Source: Iamia majanohamensis (GTDB lineage: Bacteria > Actinomycetota > Acidimicrobiia > Acidimicrobiales > Iamiaceae). From it: a stretch of 64,000 bases of DNA. Where the stretch lies: contig NZ_CP116942.1 of NCBI RefSeq assembly GCF_028532485.1, forward strand, positions 4,402,001 through 4,466,000, in the 5' to 3' direction. Under the pieces are notes generated by a model that made no database searches, had not been told where the DNA came from, and saw nothing but the letters and a program-made list of their open reading frames with translations. Shown piece after piece: positions 36,952 through 45,503 of this stretch. The position numbers were made by a program, and so were the translations under genes. How positions within the stretch are numbered: the stretch's first letter is position 1; every line of letters begins with the position of its first letter.

Positions 36952-37325
36952 AGGTCGACGGCACCGCCGTCGGGGTCGGCCAGGCTGGCGTAGCGCTGGC
37001 CCCAGGGGGCGTCCCACGGGTCGAGGGTGCTGCGGTGCCCGGCGGCCACCACCGCGGCGTGGGTCGCGTCGACCTCGGCCGGATCCGCGCAGCGGAACGC
37101 CAGCGCGGTGCGGGGGTCGCCGGTGGGGGCGGTCCAGTCGGGGTCGATGGCGCGCGCCGTGTCCTCGGTGTCGAACATGAGCCGCACCCCGCCGGCGAGG
37201 TCGACCTCGACGTGGGGGGCGCCCTCGGGGTCGGCGGGGAGGTCGAGGCCGAGCAGGCGGTAGAAGGCGAGCGAGGCGGCCATGTCGGAGACGACGAGGC
37301 CGATGGCGTCGGGTGTGGGGGACAT
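36924..37325 (-). CDS. VOC (glyoxalase/bleomycin resistance) family protein
   Basis: A 133-residue vicinal-oxygen-chelate protein with paired beta-alpha-beta-beta-beta units: [20 protein letters not shown] and [44 protein letters not shown]. The [12 protein letters not shown] block is typical. It could bind a small molecule or act as a dioxygenase or glyoxalase. ATG 37325 follows TACCGT (37338-37333) by seven bases. The 3' end overlaps the AraC gene by 28 bp tail to tail. Confidence 0.85.
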   Translation of the reverse strand: MSPTPDAIGLVVSDMAASLAFYRLLGLDLPADPEGAPHVEVDLAGGVRLMFDTEDTARAIDPDWTAPTGDPRTALAFRCADPAEVDATHAAVVAAGHRSTLDPWDAPWGQRYASLADPDGGAVDLYAPLPADG

Positions 37326-37332
37326 GGCGGCG

Positions 37333-37338
37333 ACGGTA
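37333..37338 (-). promoter_or_regulatory. -10 box TACCGT, start at 37325 (VOC)
   Basis: Seven bases before the ATG. Confidence 0.6.
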
Positions 37339-37413
37339 CGCCCGGGCCGGCGGCGCCGTCTTGGACGGATCGGACACGCCCGGAGGCGCGTCCCCGGGCC
37401 GGGGGGCCGCCCC

Positions 37414-37419
37414 TATCGT
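37414..37419 (+). promoter_or_regulatory. -10 box TATCGT, start at 37426 (hydrolase lipoprotein)
   Basis: Six bases before the GTG. Confidence 0.6.
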
Positions 37420-37425
37420 GCGCCG

Positions 37426-38511
37426 GTGACCTCGGCGACCCCCCGACCCCGACCGCTCCTCGGCCCCGGAGGTCGGCTGGCGGCCCTGGTGGTGGCCGGG
37501 CTCCTGGTGGTGGTCGGCTGCAGCGGGGGCGACGACGGGCCCACCACCGCGGCGCCGACGACGGCCGAGGCCACGGCCACGACGGCGCCCACGACCACCA
37601 CGGTCCCGGTGGCGCCGGTGGCCGACCCCGGCACCTACGCGGTGGGGTCGGTGCAGGACACCGTCGTCGACGACACCCGCCCCACCCCGTCGCAGGGCGC
37701 CCAGGAGGAGCTCCCGGAGCGGACCCTGCCGGTGCTCGTCCTCTACCCCGCCGAGGGCGCCCCCGCCGACGGCGGGGCCACCCCGGACGCCACCCCCGAG
37801 CCCGGCCCCTGGCCGCTCGTGGTCTTCTCCCACGGCCTGGGCGGCACCGGTCCGGCCTACGCCACCACCCTGCGGGCGTGGGCCTCGGCCGGCTACGTGG
37901 TGGTCGCCCCCACCTACCCCCTCTCCAGCGCGGGCTCGCCCGCCGGGCCCCAGCCCGCCGACCTGGGCAACCAGCCCGCCGACGTCTCGGTGCTGATCGA
38001 CCGCTACACCGACCTGCCCGACGGCGACCCCCTCGCCGGGGCCGTCGACCCCGAGCGGGTGGGCATCGCCGGCCACTCCCTGGGCGGGTTCACCTCGCTC
38101 GCCGCCGGCTACAACCCCTGCTGCCGCGACGACCGCATCGATGCGGTGGCCGAGTGGGCGGGCGCCTACCTGCCCGCCCTCGGCGGCGCCGAGGGCGGGG
38201 ACCCCGTGGCGGACGGCCCGCCGCTGCTGATCGTCCACGGCGACAGCGACGACACCGTCCCCTACGGCCGCGCCGCGGCGGTGGCCGAGGCGGTGGGGCC
38301 GCCGCTCTGGTCGGTGACCCTCGTCGGCGGCGAGCACATCCCGCCCTACGTGACCGGCCTGGACAGCCCGGCCTCCACCGTGGTCACCGAGACCACCCTC
38401 CGCTTCTTCGACGCCTTCCTGAAGGACGACCCGGGCGGGGCCGACGGGATCGAGGAGGTCGTGGCCGAGGCCGGGCCCGACGTGGCCACCGTCGAGGTCG
38501 ACCAGGGCTGA
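37426..38511 (+). CDS. alpha/beta hydrolase lipoprotein (platelet-activating-factor acetylhydrolase/cutinase-like)
   Basis: A 361-residue protein with a lipoprotein signal ending VVVGC, a Thr-rich linker and an alpha/beta-hydrolase domain: VVFSHGLGGTGPAYATTLRAWASAGYVVV, the nucleophile elbow GHSLGG, a probable acid in LLIVHGDSDDTVP and a His in GGEHIPPY. It resembles the extracellular PAF-AH/dienelactone hydrolase-like esterases. GTG 37426 lies six bases after TATCGT. It heads a plus-strand run with a serine hydrolase and a fucosidase. Confidence 0.82.
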   Translation: MTSATPRPRPLLGPGGRLAALVVAGLLVVVGCSGGDDGPTTAAPTTAEATATTAPTTTTVPVAPVADPGTYAVGSVQDTVVDDTRPTPSQGAQEELPERTLPVLVLYPAEGAPADGGATPDATPEPGPWPLVVFSHGLGGTGPAYATTLRAWASAGYVVVAPTYPLSSAGSPAGPQPADLGNQPADVSVLIDRYTDLPDGDPLAGAVDPERVGIAGHSLGGFTSLAAGYNPCCRDDRIDAVAEWAGAYLPALGGAEGGDPVADGPPLLIVHGDSDDTVPYGRAAAVAEAVGPPLWSVTLVGGEHIPPYVTGLDSPASTVVTETTLRFFDAFLKDDPGGADGIEEVVAEAGPDVATVEVDQG

Positions 38512-38576
38512 CCGCCGAGGGGCGCGGCCCCGACGCGCCCCGGCGCGGCCCTCGGCACACCGGGCCGGGAGGGCCC

Positions 38577-38582
38577 TACGGT
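38577..38582 (+). promoter_or_regulatory. -10 box TACGGT, start at 38590 (serine hydrolase)
   Basis: Seven bases before the GTG; the in-frame GTG at 38581 overlaps the hexamer and is rejected. Confidence 0.6.
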
Positions 38583-38589
38583 GCAGCCC

Positions 38590-39843
38590 GTGAGCACGAC
38601 GACGACCGACGCGGCCGCCCTCGAGCCGGAGGTGGACCCGGGCGAGGTCGGCCTCGACGCCGAGCGCCTGGCCCGGATCGACCGCCACCTGCAGGGCTAC
38701 GTCGACGACGGCCGGCTGGCGGGGTGGCTGTTCGCCCTCACCCGCCACGGACGGCTGGCCCACGTGGCCCGGGCCGGCCACCGCGACGCCGAGGCCGGGC
38801 TGCCGATCGAGGACGACACCGTCTTCCGCATCTACTCCATGACCAAGCCCCTCACCTCGGTGGCGGCGATGATGCTCTACGAGGAGGGCGCCTTCGCCCT
38901 GAAGGACCCGATCTCGCGCTGGATCCCGTGCTTCGAGGACCTCCAGGTCTACCGGTCGGGCTCCGGCGACCAGATCGAGACCGAGCCTGCGGTCGAGCCC
39001 ATCCGGGTCTGGCACCTGCTCACCCACACCGCCGGGCTCACCTACGGCTTCCACCGGGCCGACCCCGTCGACGCGCTCTACCGCGACCACGGCTACGACT
39101 TCGGCCAGCCCCGGGGCGTCGACCTGGCCGCGGCCTGCGAGACGTGGGCCTCGCTGCCGCTGCTGTTCCAGCCCGGCTCCGAGTGGGTCTACTCGGTGGC
39201 CACCGACGTGCTCGGACACCTGGTCGAGGTGATCTCGGGCCAGAGCCTCGACGCCTTCCTCGCCGAGCGCATCCTCGGGCCGCTGGGGATGGTCGACACC
39301 CGCTTCGGCCTGCCCGACGAGCAGCGCCACCGCCTGGCCGGCCTGTACGTCCCGGGCGCCGACGGGCGGGCCGCCCGCTTCGACGAGATCGGGCCCGTGG
39401 CCCACGGCACGCCCACCTTCCTCTCCGGCGGTGGGGGCCTGGTGTCGACCGCGGCCGACTACCTCCGCTTCGCCGACATGCTGCGCCGCGGCGGGGAGGC
39501 CGACGGCGTGCGCCTGCTCTCGGACCGCACCGTCCGCTACATGACGCAGAACCACCTGCCCGGCGGGGCCGACCTGGAGCGGTACGGCCGACCCCTCTTC
39601 GCCGAGACCACCTACGACGGCGTCGGCTTCGGCCTCGGGTTCGCCGTCACCCTCGACCCGGTGGCCAACAAGGTCCTGGGCACTCCGGGCACCTACACCT
39701 GGGGCGGGGCCGCCAGCACCTCCTTCTGGGTCGACCCGGAGGAGGACGTGACCGCGGTGTTCCTCACCCAGCTCCTCCCCTCGAGCACCCACCCGCTCCG
39801 CAGCGCCCTCTCGCAGCTCGTCTCCCAGGCGCTGGTCGGGTGA
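38590..39843 (+). CDS. beta-lactamase family serine hydrolase
   Basis: A 417-residue class C/EstB-like serine hydrolase. Ser83 and Lys86 form the SxxK motif in YSMTKP, VYSVATD supplies the Tyr of the YxN-like motif, and WGGAAST replaces the KTG box. There is no signal peptide, so it is probably an intracellular esterase or amidase rather than a beta-lactamase. GTG 38590 follows TACGGT by seven bases. The stop overlaps the GTG of the fucosidase gene. Confidence 0.88.
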   Translation: MSTTTTDAAALEPEVDPGEVGLDAERLARIDRHLQGYVDDGRLAGWLFALTRHGRLAHVARAGHRDAEAGLPIEDDTVFRIYSMTKPLTSVAAMMLYEEGAFALKDPISRWIPCFEDLQVYRSGSGDQIETEPAVEPIRVWHLLTHTAGLTYGFHRADPVDALYRDHGYDFGQPRGVDLAAACETWASLPLLFQPGSEWVYSVATDVLGHLVEVISGQSLDAFLAERILGPLGMVDTRFGLPDEQRHRLAGLYVPGADGRAARFDEIGPVAHGTPTFLSGGGGLVSTAADYLRFADMLRRGGEADGVRLLSDRTVRYMTQNHLPGGADLERYGRPLFAETTYDGVGFGLGFAVTLDPVANKVLGTPGTYTWGGAASTSFWVDPEEDVTAVFLTQLLPSSTHPLRSALSQLVSQALVG

Positions 39844-41312
39844 CCACCCGGGCGGGCGGCCCCCGGCGCCGCGACCTGGCCGCCCGGGGCGGGCCTGCCG
39901 TCCCCGCCTGGTGGCGCGACGCCAAGCTCGGGATCTTCGTCCACTGGACTCCGGCGTCGGTGCCCGGCTGGGCCCCCGTCGACGTCGAGATCGGCGACCT
40001 CATGGCCTCGGGCGCACCCCACCCGATGGCCTCGTCGCCCTACACCGAGTGGTACGAGAACTCACTGCGGTTCCCCGACAGCCCGGTGGCCGTCCACCAC
40101 CGCGCCACCCACCCGGGCCGGACCTACGCCTCGTTCGCGGACGACTTCCGCGCCGGTCTCGACCAGTGGGACCCGGGCGACTGGGCCCGGCGCTTCCGGG
40201 CCACCGGCGCCCGCTACGTCGTCCTCGTGACCAAGCACCACGACGGCTTCTGCCTGTGGCCCTCGGAGGTGCGCAACCCCCACCGGGACGGGTGGACCAC
40301 CGGGCGCGACGTGGTCGGCGAGCTGGCCGAGGCGGTGCGGGGCGAGGGGCTCCGCTTCGGCGTCTACTACTCCGGCGGCCTGGACTGGACCTTCGAGGAC
40401 CACCCCATCGGCCAGCTCAGCGACCTCCTCGCCGGCCTCCCCGGCGGCGACTACCCCGCCTACGCCGCGGCCCAGGTGCGCGAGCTGGTCGCCCGCTACC
40501 GGCCCGACGTGCTGTGGAACGACATCATGTGGCCGGGCGACGTCCGCCACCTGCGCGCCGTGGTGGCCGACTACCGGCGGGCGGTCCCCGACGGCGTCAT
40601 CAACGACCGCTTCCTGCCCCGGTCGAGGGCCTGGCCGCTCGTCACCTCGGCGCCGGGGCGGCGGGCGATCGACGCCAGCGCCCGGCGGGGGGCGGCCCGG
40701 CACCGCGGCATCGTGCCGCCCCGTCCCCCGCTCTACGACGTGCGCAGCCCCGAGTACACCGTCCACCCCGACATCGAGCACGAGGCCTGGGAGTGCGTGC
40801 GGGGCCTGGACCGCAGCTTCGGGTTCAACCGGGCCTCGGACGAGGCCCACTTCCTGTCCCGGGACGAGCTCGTCTGGTCGTTCCTCGACATCGTGGCCAA
40901 GGGCGGCAACCTGCTGGTCAACGTGGGACCGCGGGGCGAGGACGCCCAGATCCCCGAGGCCCAGCTGCGCCGCCTCGACTGGCTGGCCGAGGCCGTGGGC
41001 CCCCGGTCCGAGGGCGTCGCCGGCACCCGGCCGTGGGTGGAGGCGGGGACCGAGGCCGACGGCCACGACGTCCGGCTCTGGACCGACGCCGGCGACGTGG
41101 TCGTCGCCGTGCGCGGGGCCGGCGCCGCCGGGGAGGTCACCGTCGATCGGCTCCGGGCCGGCCCGGCGGCCACCGTCGAGCTCCTCGGACCCGGCGCCGC
41201 CGAGGTCGCGGGCCTCCCCGACGGGCTGCGCCTCCGGTGGCGCGACGGCGCCGACGGCCCCGCCACCCGGTTCCGGGTGCGGGGCGCGGTCGCCGCCGGC
41301 CGACCGACCTGA
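39840..41312 (+). CDS. GH29 alpha-L-fucosidase
   Basis: A 490-residue TIM-barrel glycosidase: WWRDAKLGIFVHWTPASVPG, TGARYVVLVTKHHDGFCLWPS, GLRFGVYYSGGLDW and RPDVLWNDIMWP, where the Asp is the likely nucleophile, are GH29 hallmarks, as is VAKGGNLLVNVGPRGEDA near the C-terminus. There is no signal peptide, so it probably acts on imported fucosides or glycoconjugates. The GTG overlaps the previous stop (GTGA). The next gene is a large glycan-related fusion, so this looks like a small fucosylated-glycan locus. Confidence 0.9.
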   Translation: MTTRAGGPRRRDLAARGGPAVPAWWRDAKLGIFVHWTPASVPGWAPVDVEIGDLMASGAPHPMASSPYTEWYENSLRFPDSPVAVHHRATHPGRTYASFADDFRAGLDQWDPGDWARRFRATGARYVVLVTKHHDGFCLWPSEVRNPHRDGWTTGRDVVGELAEAVRGEGLRFGVYYSGGLDWTFEDHPIGQLSDLLAGLPGGDYPAYAAAQVRELVARYRPDVLWNDIMWPGDVRHLRAVVADYRRAVPDGVINDRFLPRSRAWPLVTSAPGRRAIDASARRGAARHRGIVPPRPPLYDVRSPEYTVHPDIEHEAWECVRGLDRSFGFNRASDEAHFLSRDELVWSFLDIVAKGGNLLVNVGPRGEDAQIPEAQLRRLDWLAEAVGPRSEGVAGTRPWVEAGTEADGHDVRLWTDAGDVVVAVRGAGAAGEVTVDRLRAGPAATVELLGPGAAEVAGLPDGLRLRWRDGADGPATRFRVRGAVAAGRPT

Positions 41313-41322
41313 CCCGCTCTCC

Positions 41323-41328
41323 TAACCT
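41323..41328 (+). promoter_or_regulatory. -10 box TAACCT of the mini-ORF/fusion-glycosyltransferase transcript
   Basis: Seven bases before GTG 41336, the start of the 16-codon leader ORF. Confidence 0.6.
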
Positions 41329-41335
41329 CCCCGCC

Positions 41336-41386
41336 GTGACCTCCCGGCGGACCTCCTCCCCCCCGACGACGGCGGCCCGACCGTGA
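41336..41386 (+). CDS. leaderless 16-codon leader mini-ORF
   Basis: TAACCT at 41323-41328 lies seven bases before GTG 41336, placing the 5' end of the transcript at this codon. The frame encodes VTSRRTSSPPTTAARP and its TGA overlaps GTG 41383 (GTGA). No Shine-Dalgarno sequence precedes 41383. The Arg/Pro-rich peptide could modulate ribosome flow into the large gene, but this is inferred from layout only. Confidence 0.45.
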   Translation: MTSRRTSSPPTTAARP

Positions 41387-44046
41387 CCACCGCGGCCGAG
41401 CTCGCCACCCGGCTCACCGAGTGGACCGTGGCCACCATGGAGGCGGCCGAGCGCCACCACCTCCCGGGCTGGCGCCTGCCCCGGGCCTTCGCCGGCCACG
41501 AGGTCGGTGCCGACGTCCGGGCCGACGTGTGCTTCACCCTCACCCACCTGGCCGAGGCCGGCGTGGCCGAGGTGGGCGGCCGCGACCTCGACGAGGTGCT
41601 GGTGGGCCTGCTGGGCGGGGTCGACGGTTCGTCGACCCACACGTTCTTCTCCTACCGGATCGCCGAGACCCTGCGGCGGGCCGGCCCCTTCGGCGGCAAC
41701 CCGCTGGTGGCGGGGCTCTCCGACGCCCAGCGCCACGAGCTGGAGGTCGCGGTCGACAGCTCCGACTGGCTCGAGCTGCTCGACGCCGGGGTGCTGCCCC
41801 GCAACTACGCCGCCGTGCTGGCCCGGTGCGAGCAGGGGCGCCTCGACCTCGGCCTCACCGACGACACCACCCGGCTCGACGCCCTCACCGGCCGGGTGGC
41901 CGAGGTGCTGGGCGAGAACCCCCGCCGGGCCCTCGACGACTCCAACGATCGCGTCGGCCGCTACGACATCTACACCGCGGACGTGTGGCTGTTCTGCCAG
42001 CCCCTCGCCCCCCGCATCGGCCCGGTGTGGGCCGACGGCCTGCGGGCCGCCCTCGACCTGGTCGCGACGGTGGGCGCCCGCGACGGCTCGGCCGTGGCGT
42101 GGGGCCGCTCGGTGGGCGACCTGGCCGCCGCCCTCACCCTCGAGCTGGGCGCCCTGGCGGTGGCCGACGGCCACGACCCCGACCGGGCCGGCCTGTGGCT
42201 GCGGAGGGCCGCCGACGCGGCGGAGACGGTCATGGCCGGGTTCGACCCCGACGGGGTGAGCACGGCCCACCGGCACCGCAACCAGGACGGCTACCGGGGG
42301 CCGGCCCGCCGGCTCCAGCTGACCTTCGACCTGCTGGGCAAGGTGGCCTGGGCCGCCGGCGCCCTGCAGCGGTGCCCGGCCGACCTGGTGGCCGCCCCCG
42401 TCGCCGAGGCCTACCCCGACGGCGAGGCGTGGGTGCCCTTCGAGGACGCCCGCCCGGCGGGGGCCTGGGCCCACCGCAGCACCGGTGCGGACCTGGTGGT
42501 GCCGTTCGTGGGCATCACCCGGAGCCACTACCTCCCCGCCCCCGTCCAGCCGGGGACCTGGGAGGTGCCCATCGACCGCGACCTGCCGACGTGGACGCCG
42601 CTGGTCACCGCCGGCCTGGGCCGGTACACGGCCGGCGGCCTCCCGACCTCGGTCGAGCACGGGCCCCGGTCGCTCACCGCCACCTGGGACGGCTACCCGG
42701 TGTCGGGCCGGGGCCTCGACGGCGATGACCCGGGTCCCCCGCTCGAGGGCACCCGCACCGCCCGCCTCACCGTCGAGGGCCGGAGCCTGGTGCTCGACGA
42801 CCACCTCACCTTCGCCCAGGCCCCCCGCACGGTGAGCCTCGCCGTCCCCGAGGTGGCCGAGCGGCCCCTCTGCGTCGAGTGGGAGTGCGGCACCGGCCAC
42901 GCCACGACCACCGTCACCGTCGACGGCCTGGCCGAGTGGCGCACCCCCACCTCCGAGCTGGCGCGGGTCCACCAGATCGACCTCGACCCCGGCACCGACC
43001 TCCGCTACCGGGCCCGGGTCACCCCGCTCCTGCGGGTCGGCTCCACCGAGCCCGACCACCACTACAGCCGGTCGCTGTACGGGCCCATGGCCGACCGGGT
43101 CGTCGTCGGGCCCCCACCCGTCGGGTGGCGGGCCCAGGGCGGGGCGACCCGGTTCCGGGACTGCGACCTGCTGCACCTCCACTGGCCCGAGTGGCTGGCC
43201 TTCGACGACCTCGCCGCCCACGAGGCGATCATCGCCGAGCTGGCCGACCACGACGTCCCGGTGGTGTGGACGGCCCACAACCTGACCCCGCACCAGAAGC
43301 GCCCGGAGGCCTTCGACGCCATCTACGCGGCGTGGGCGGCGGCGGCGCGGGGCGTCATCCACCACAGCGCCTGGGGCGAGGCCCTGATGCGGGAGCGCTA
43401 CGCGTTCTCGCCCGAGTGCCTCCACGAGGTCATCCCCCACGGCCACTTCGGCGGGCTGTGGGCCGATGCCGGCCTGCCCGACCGGGCCGAGGCCGAGCGC
43501 CGCCTGGGCCTCCCGCCCGCCCCCCTGCGCATCGGGGTGGTCGGCGCCCCCCGGGCCGAGAAGCTGGTCCAGGAGGTGCTCGACGGGGTGGCCGCCAGCG
43601 GGCGCGACGACGTCCAGCTGGTGTGCTGGTCGCTCGGCGACGACGACGTGGTCCCCGACGACCCCCGCATCGCGGTCGCCTCCCGCTACGAGATGGTGCA
43701 CCCCGCGGCCTACGCCACCCGGCTGGCGGCGTGCGACGTGCTGGCCCTCGTCTTCTCCCCCGACGGGGAGATGCTGGCCACCGGTGCCGGGGCCGACGCC
43801 GTGGGCCTGGGCCTCCCGGTGCTGCGCAGCGACTGGGGCTACCTGGTCGAGACCCTCGGCGACGCAGGCATCGCCGCCGGCCACACCGCGACCTCGATCG
43901 CGGCGACGCTCGACGGCCTCACCCCCGACGTCCTCGCCGCGGCGCGGGAGGCGGCCCTGGTGCGCCGCGAGGCCGTGGCGTGGGACCGCCTCGCCCCTCG
44001 CACCGCGGACCTCTTCGACGCCGTGGTGCTGGCCCGCCACGACTGA
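41383..44046 (+). CDS. fusion of an alpha/alpha-barrel glycan-active domain and a GT-B glycosyltransferase
   Basis: An 887-residue protein. Residues 1 to about 560 resemble the (alpha/alpha)-toroid plus beta-sandwich of heparinase II/III or DUF2264-type proteins: YDIYTADVWLFCQPLAPRIG, GSAVAWGRSVGDLAAAL and THTFFSYRIAETL. From about 590 the sequence changes to a GT4-like glycosyltransferase: DLLHLHWPEWL, VVWTAHNLTPHQKRPEAF, a second Rossmann part from LRIGVVGAPRAEK, and GLPVLRSDWGYLVE near the sugar-nucleotide site. A degrading-type fold fused to a glycosyltransferase is unusual. It follows an alpha-L-fucosidase. Either half may be non-catalytic. Confidence 0.7.
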   Translation: MTTAAELATRLTEWTVATMEAAERHHLPGWRLPRAFAGHEVGADVRADVCFTLTHLAEAGVAEVGGRDLDEVLVGLLGGVDGSSTHTFFSYRIAETLRRAGPFGGNPLVAGLSDAQRHELEVAVDSSDWLELLDAGVLPRNYAAVLARCEQGRLDLGLTDDTTRLDALTGRVAEVLGENPRRALDDSNDRVGRYDIYTADVWLFCQPLAPRIGPVWADGLRAALDLVATVGARDGSAVAWGRSVGDLAAALTLELGALAVADGHDPDRAGLWLRRAADAAETVMAGFDPDGVSTAHRHRNQDGYRGPARRLQLTFDLLGKVAWAAGALQRCPADLVAAPVAEAYPDGEAWVPFEDARPAGAWAHRSTGADLVVPFVGITRSHYLPAPVQPGTWEVPIDRDLPTWTPLVTAGLGRYTAGGLPTSVEHGPRSLTATWDGYPVSGRGLDGDDPGPPLEGTRTARLTVEGRSLVLDDHLTFAQAPRTVSLAVPEVAERPLCVEWECGTGHATTTVTVDGLAEWRTPTSELARVHQIDLDPGTDLRYRARVTPLLRVGSTEPDHHYSRSLYGPMADRVVVGPPPVGWRAQGGATRFRDCDLLHLHWPEWLAFDDLAAHEAIIAELADHDVPVVWTAHNLTPHQKRPEAFDAIYAAWAAAARGVIHHSAWGEALMRERYAFSPECLHEVIPHGHFGGLWADAGLPDRAEAERRLGLPPAPLRIGVVGAPRAEKLVQEVLDGVAASGRDDVQLVCWSLGDDDVVPDDPRIAVASRYEMVHPAAYATRLAACDVLALVFSPDGEMLATGAGADAVGLGLPVLRSDWGYLVETLGDAGIAAGHTATSIAATLDGLTPDVLAAAREAALVRREAVAWDRLAPRTADLFDAVVLARHD

Positions 44047-44074
44047 CCGGGCCGCCCGGCCGGCCCGCGCGCAC

Positions 44075-44193
44075 CGAACCTGCGACGCTCGCCAGCGGTC
44101 CTGCTCGACCAGCGTCGCAGGGGACGGACGCCCCCGCCGACGACGACGAACCTGCGACGCTCGCCAGCGGTCCTGCTCGACCGACGTCGCAGG
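44075..44193. repeat. twin stem-loop C
   Basis: Two 47-base direct copies (44075-44121 and 44147-44193), 72 bp apart, differ only in a CAG/CGA triplet. Copy 1 pairs CCTGCGACGCT (44079-44089) with AGCGTCGCAGG (44111-44121), a perfect 11-bp stem with a 21-base loop. Copy 2 keeps nine pairs. Both begin CGAACC. The pair lies between convergent genes. Confidence 0.88.
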
Positions 44194-44214
44194 AACGGTC
44201 CTCGGCGAGGACGC

Positions 44215-44832
44215 TCAGGCGCCGACCAGGTCCACCTGGCCCCGCAGGGCCCGGCCCGGGCGCGTCTGGAGCAGCCACAGGAGGGCCACCCCGGCCAGGT
44301 CGAGGACGTGGTGGGCCTCGGACAGGGCCACGGCCTGGCCCCGGACCACGTCGACCACGGCCGTGACGAGCACGGCGCCGGCGAGGGCGGCGGCGAAGGG
44401 CAGCAGCCCCGTGGCCAGGCGAGGGCGCCAGGCCGCGCTGAGCAGCCCGACGCCGAGGGCCAGCTCGAAGGCGCCCATCTCCCGGGCCACGTGCACCGGG
44501 GCGTCCACCTCGGCGCCGAGGAAGAGGGCGGGCAGGGCCAGCAGGACCTGGGCCAGGCCCACGGCGAGGAGGGCGTAGCGCACCCCCTCCCGGACGGGCC
44601 GGGGCCGCGACGCCAGGGGGACGGCGGCGAGCAGGGCCTCCGTGCGGTCGGGCTGGGGCCGCGCCGGGCGCATCCGCACCTGGCGGTGGAGGGAGGAGGC
44701 CACGTCGGCCCAGGCCAGGCAGTCGGCACAGGTCGCCAGGTGGGCGTCGAGGGCGGCCCCGGTGACGCCGTCGGGGAGGTCCTCGTGGTCGAGGCGGGCG
44801 GAGGAGGCCTCGCGGAAGTCGTCGCAGCGCAT
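44215..44832 (-). CDS. zinc-finger (zf-HC2) anti-sigma-like membrane protein
   Basis: A 205-residue protein. The N-terminal domain has HLATCADC at about residues 31-38, the HxxxCxxC of zinc-binding anti-sigma factors, after MRCDDFREASSARLD. Four hydrophobic helices follow (about 85-190), unlike the single helix of most such factors. An ECF sigma gene is divergent 88 bp away, so they are likely partners. It starts at ATG 44832. Confidence 0.8.
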   Translation of the reverse strand: MRCDDFREASSARLDHEDLPDGVTGAALDAHLATCADCLAWADVASSLHRQVRMRPARPQPDRTEALLAAVPLASRPRPVREGVRYALLAVGLAQVLLALPALFLGAEVDAPVHVAREMGAFELALGVGLLSAAWRPRLATGLLPFAAALAGAVLVTAVVDVVRGQAVALSEAHHVLDLAGVALLWLLQTRPGRALRGQVDLVGA

Positions 44833-44920
44833 GGGAGAGGGGTCGTCGCGGCCCGGGCTGTGGTTCCCGGCGGGCCTGCGGCTGGACAGCTCCGCCCGCC
44901 GGCCGCCACCCTGGCCGGTC

Positions 44921-45490
44921 GTGGACCACCTGACCGAGCTGGCGCTGGCCGCCCGCGACGGCGACGAGCCCAGCCTGGCCGGGTTCGTGCGCGCGTCCCA
45001 GGCCGACGTGCACCGCCTCGCCGCCCACCTGGTGGACCCGGCCTCGGCCGACGACGTGACCCAGGAGGTCTACCTCCGGGCCATCCCCGCCCTGGCCCGC
45101 TACCGGGGCGAGGCGCCGGCCCGGGCCTGGCTGCTCACCATCACCCGCCGCACCTGCGCCGACGTGATCCGCCGGCGGGGACGCCGCCGCCGCCTGTGGC
45201 AGCGTCTCACCGACCAGCCCGACCCGGCCCGCACGGAGGGCGCGCCCGAGGTCGGCGGCGACACCGCCCTCGAGGAGCTGCTGGGCGACCTCGACCCGGA
45301 CCGGCGGGAGGCCTTCGTGCTCACCCAGGTGCTGGGCCTGGCCTACGCCGAGGCGGCCGAGGTGTGCGGCGTCCCGGTGGGCACGATCCGCTCCCGGGTG
45401 TCGCGGGCCCGCAGCGACCTGGTGGCTGCGGTCCGCGCCGCGGAGGACGCCGAGCCCGGCGCCCGGGGGGCCGAGGGCGCCTCCTCCTGA
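44921..45490 (+). CDS. ECF-type RNA polymerase sigma factor (SigC-like)
   Basis: A 189-residue ECF sigma factor: region 2 is VHRLAAHLVDPASADDVTQEVYLRAIPALARYRGEAPARAWLLTITRRTCADVIRR, and region 4 is REAFVLTQVLGLAYAEAAEVCGVPVGTIRSRVSRARSDL. It resembles actinobacterial SigC. The zinc-finger membrane protein encoded divergently is the likely anti-sigma factor. GTG 44921 follows CACCCT by eight bases. Confidence 0.9.
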   Translation: MDHLTELALAARDGDEPSLAGFVRASQADVHRLAAHLVDPASADDVTQEVYLRAIPALARYRGEAPARAWLLTITRRTCADVIRRRGRRRRLWQRLTDQPDPARTEGAPEVGGDTALEELLGDLDPDRREAFVLTQVLGLAYAEAAEVCGVPVGTIRSRVSRARSDLVAAVRAAEDAEPGARGAEGASS

Positions 45491-45503
45491 CGGCCCGCCC
45501 CGG

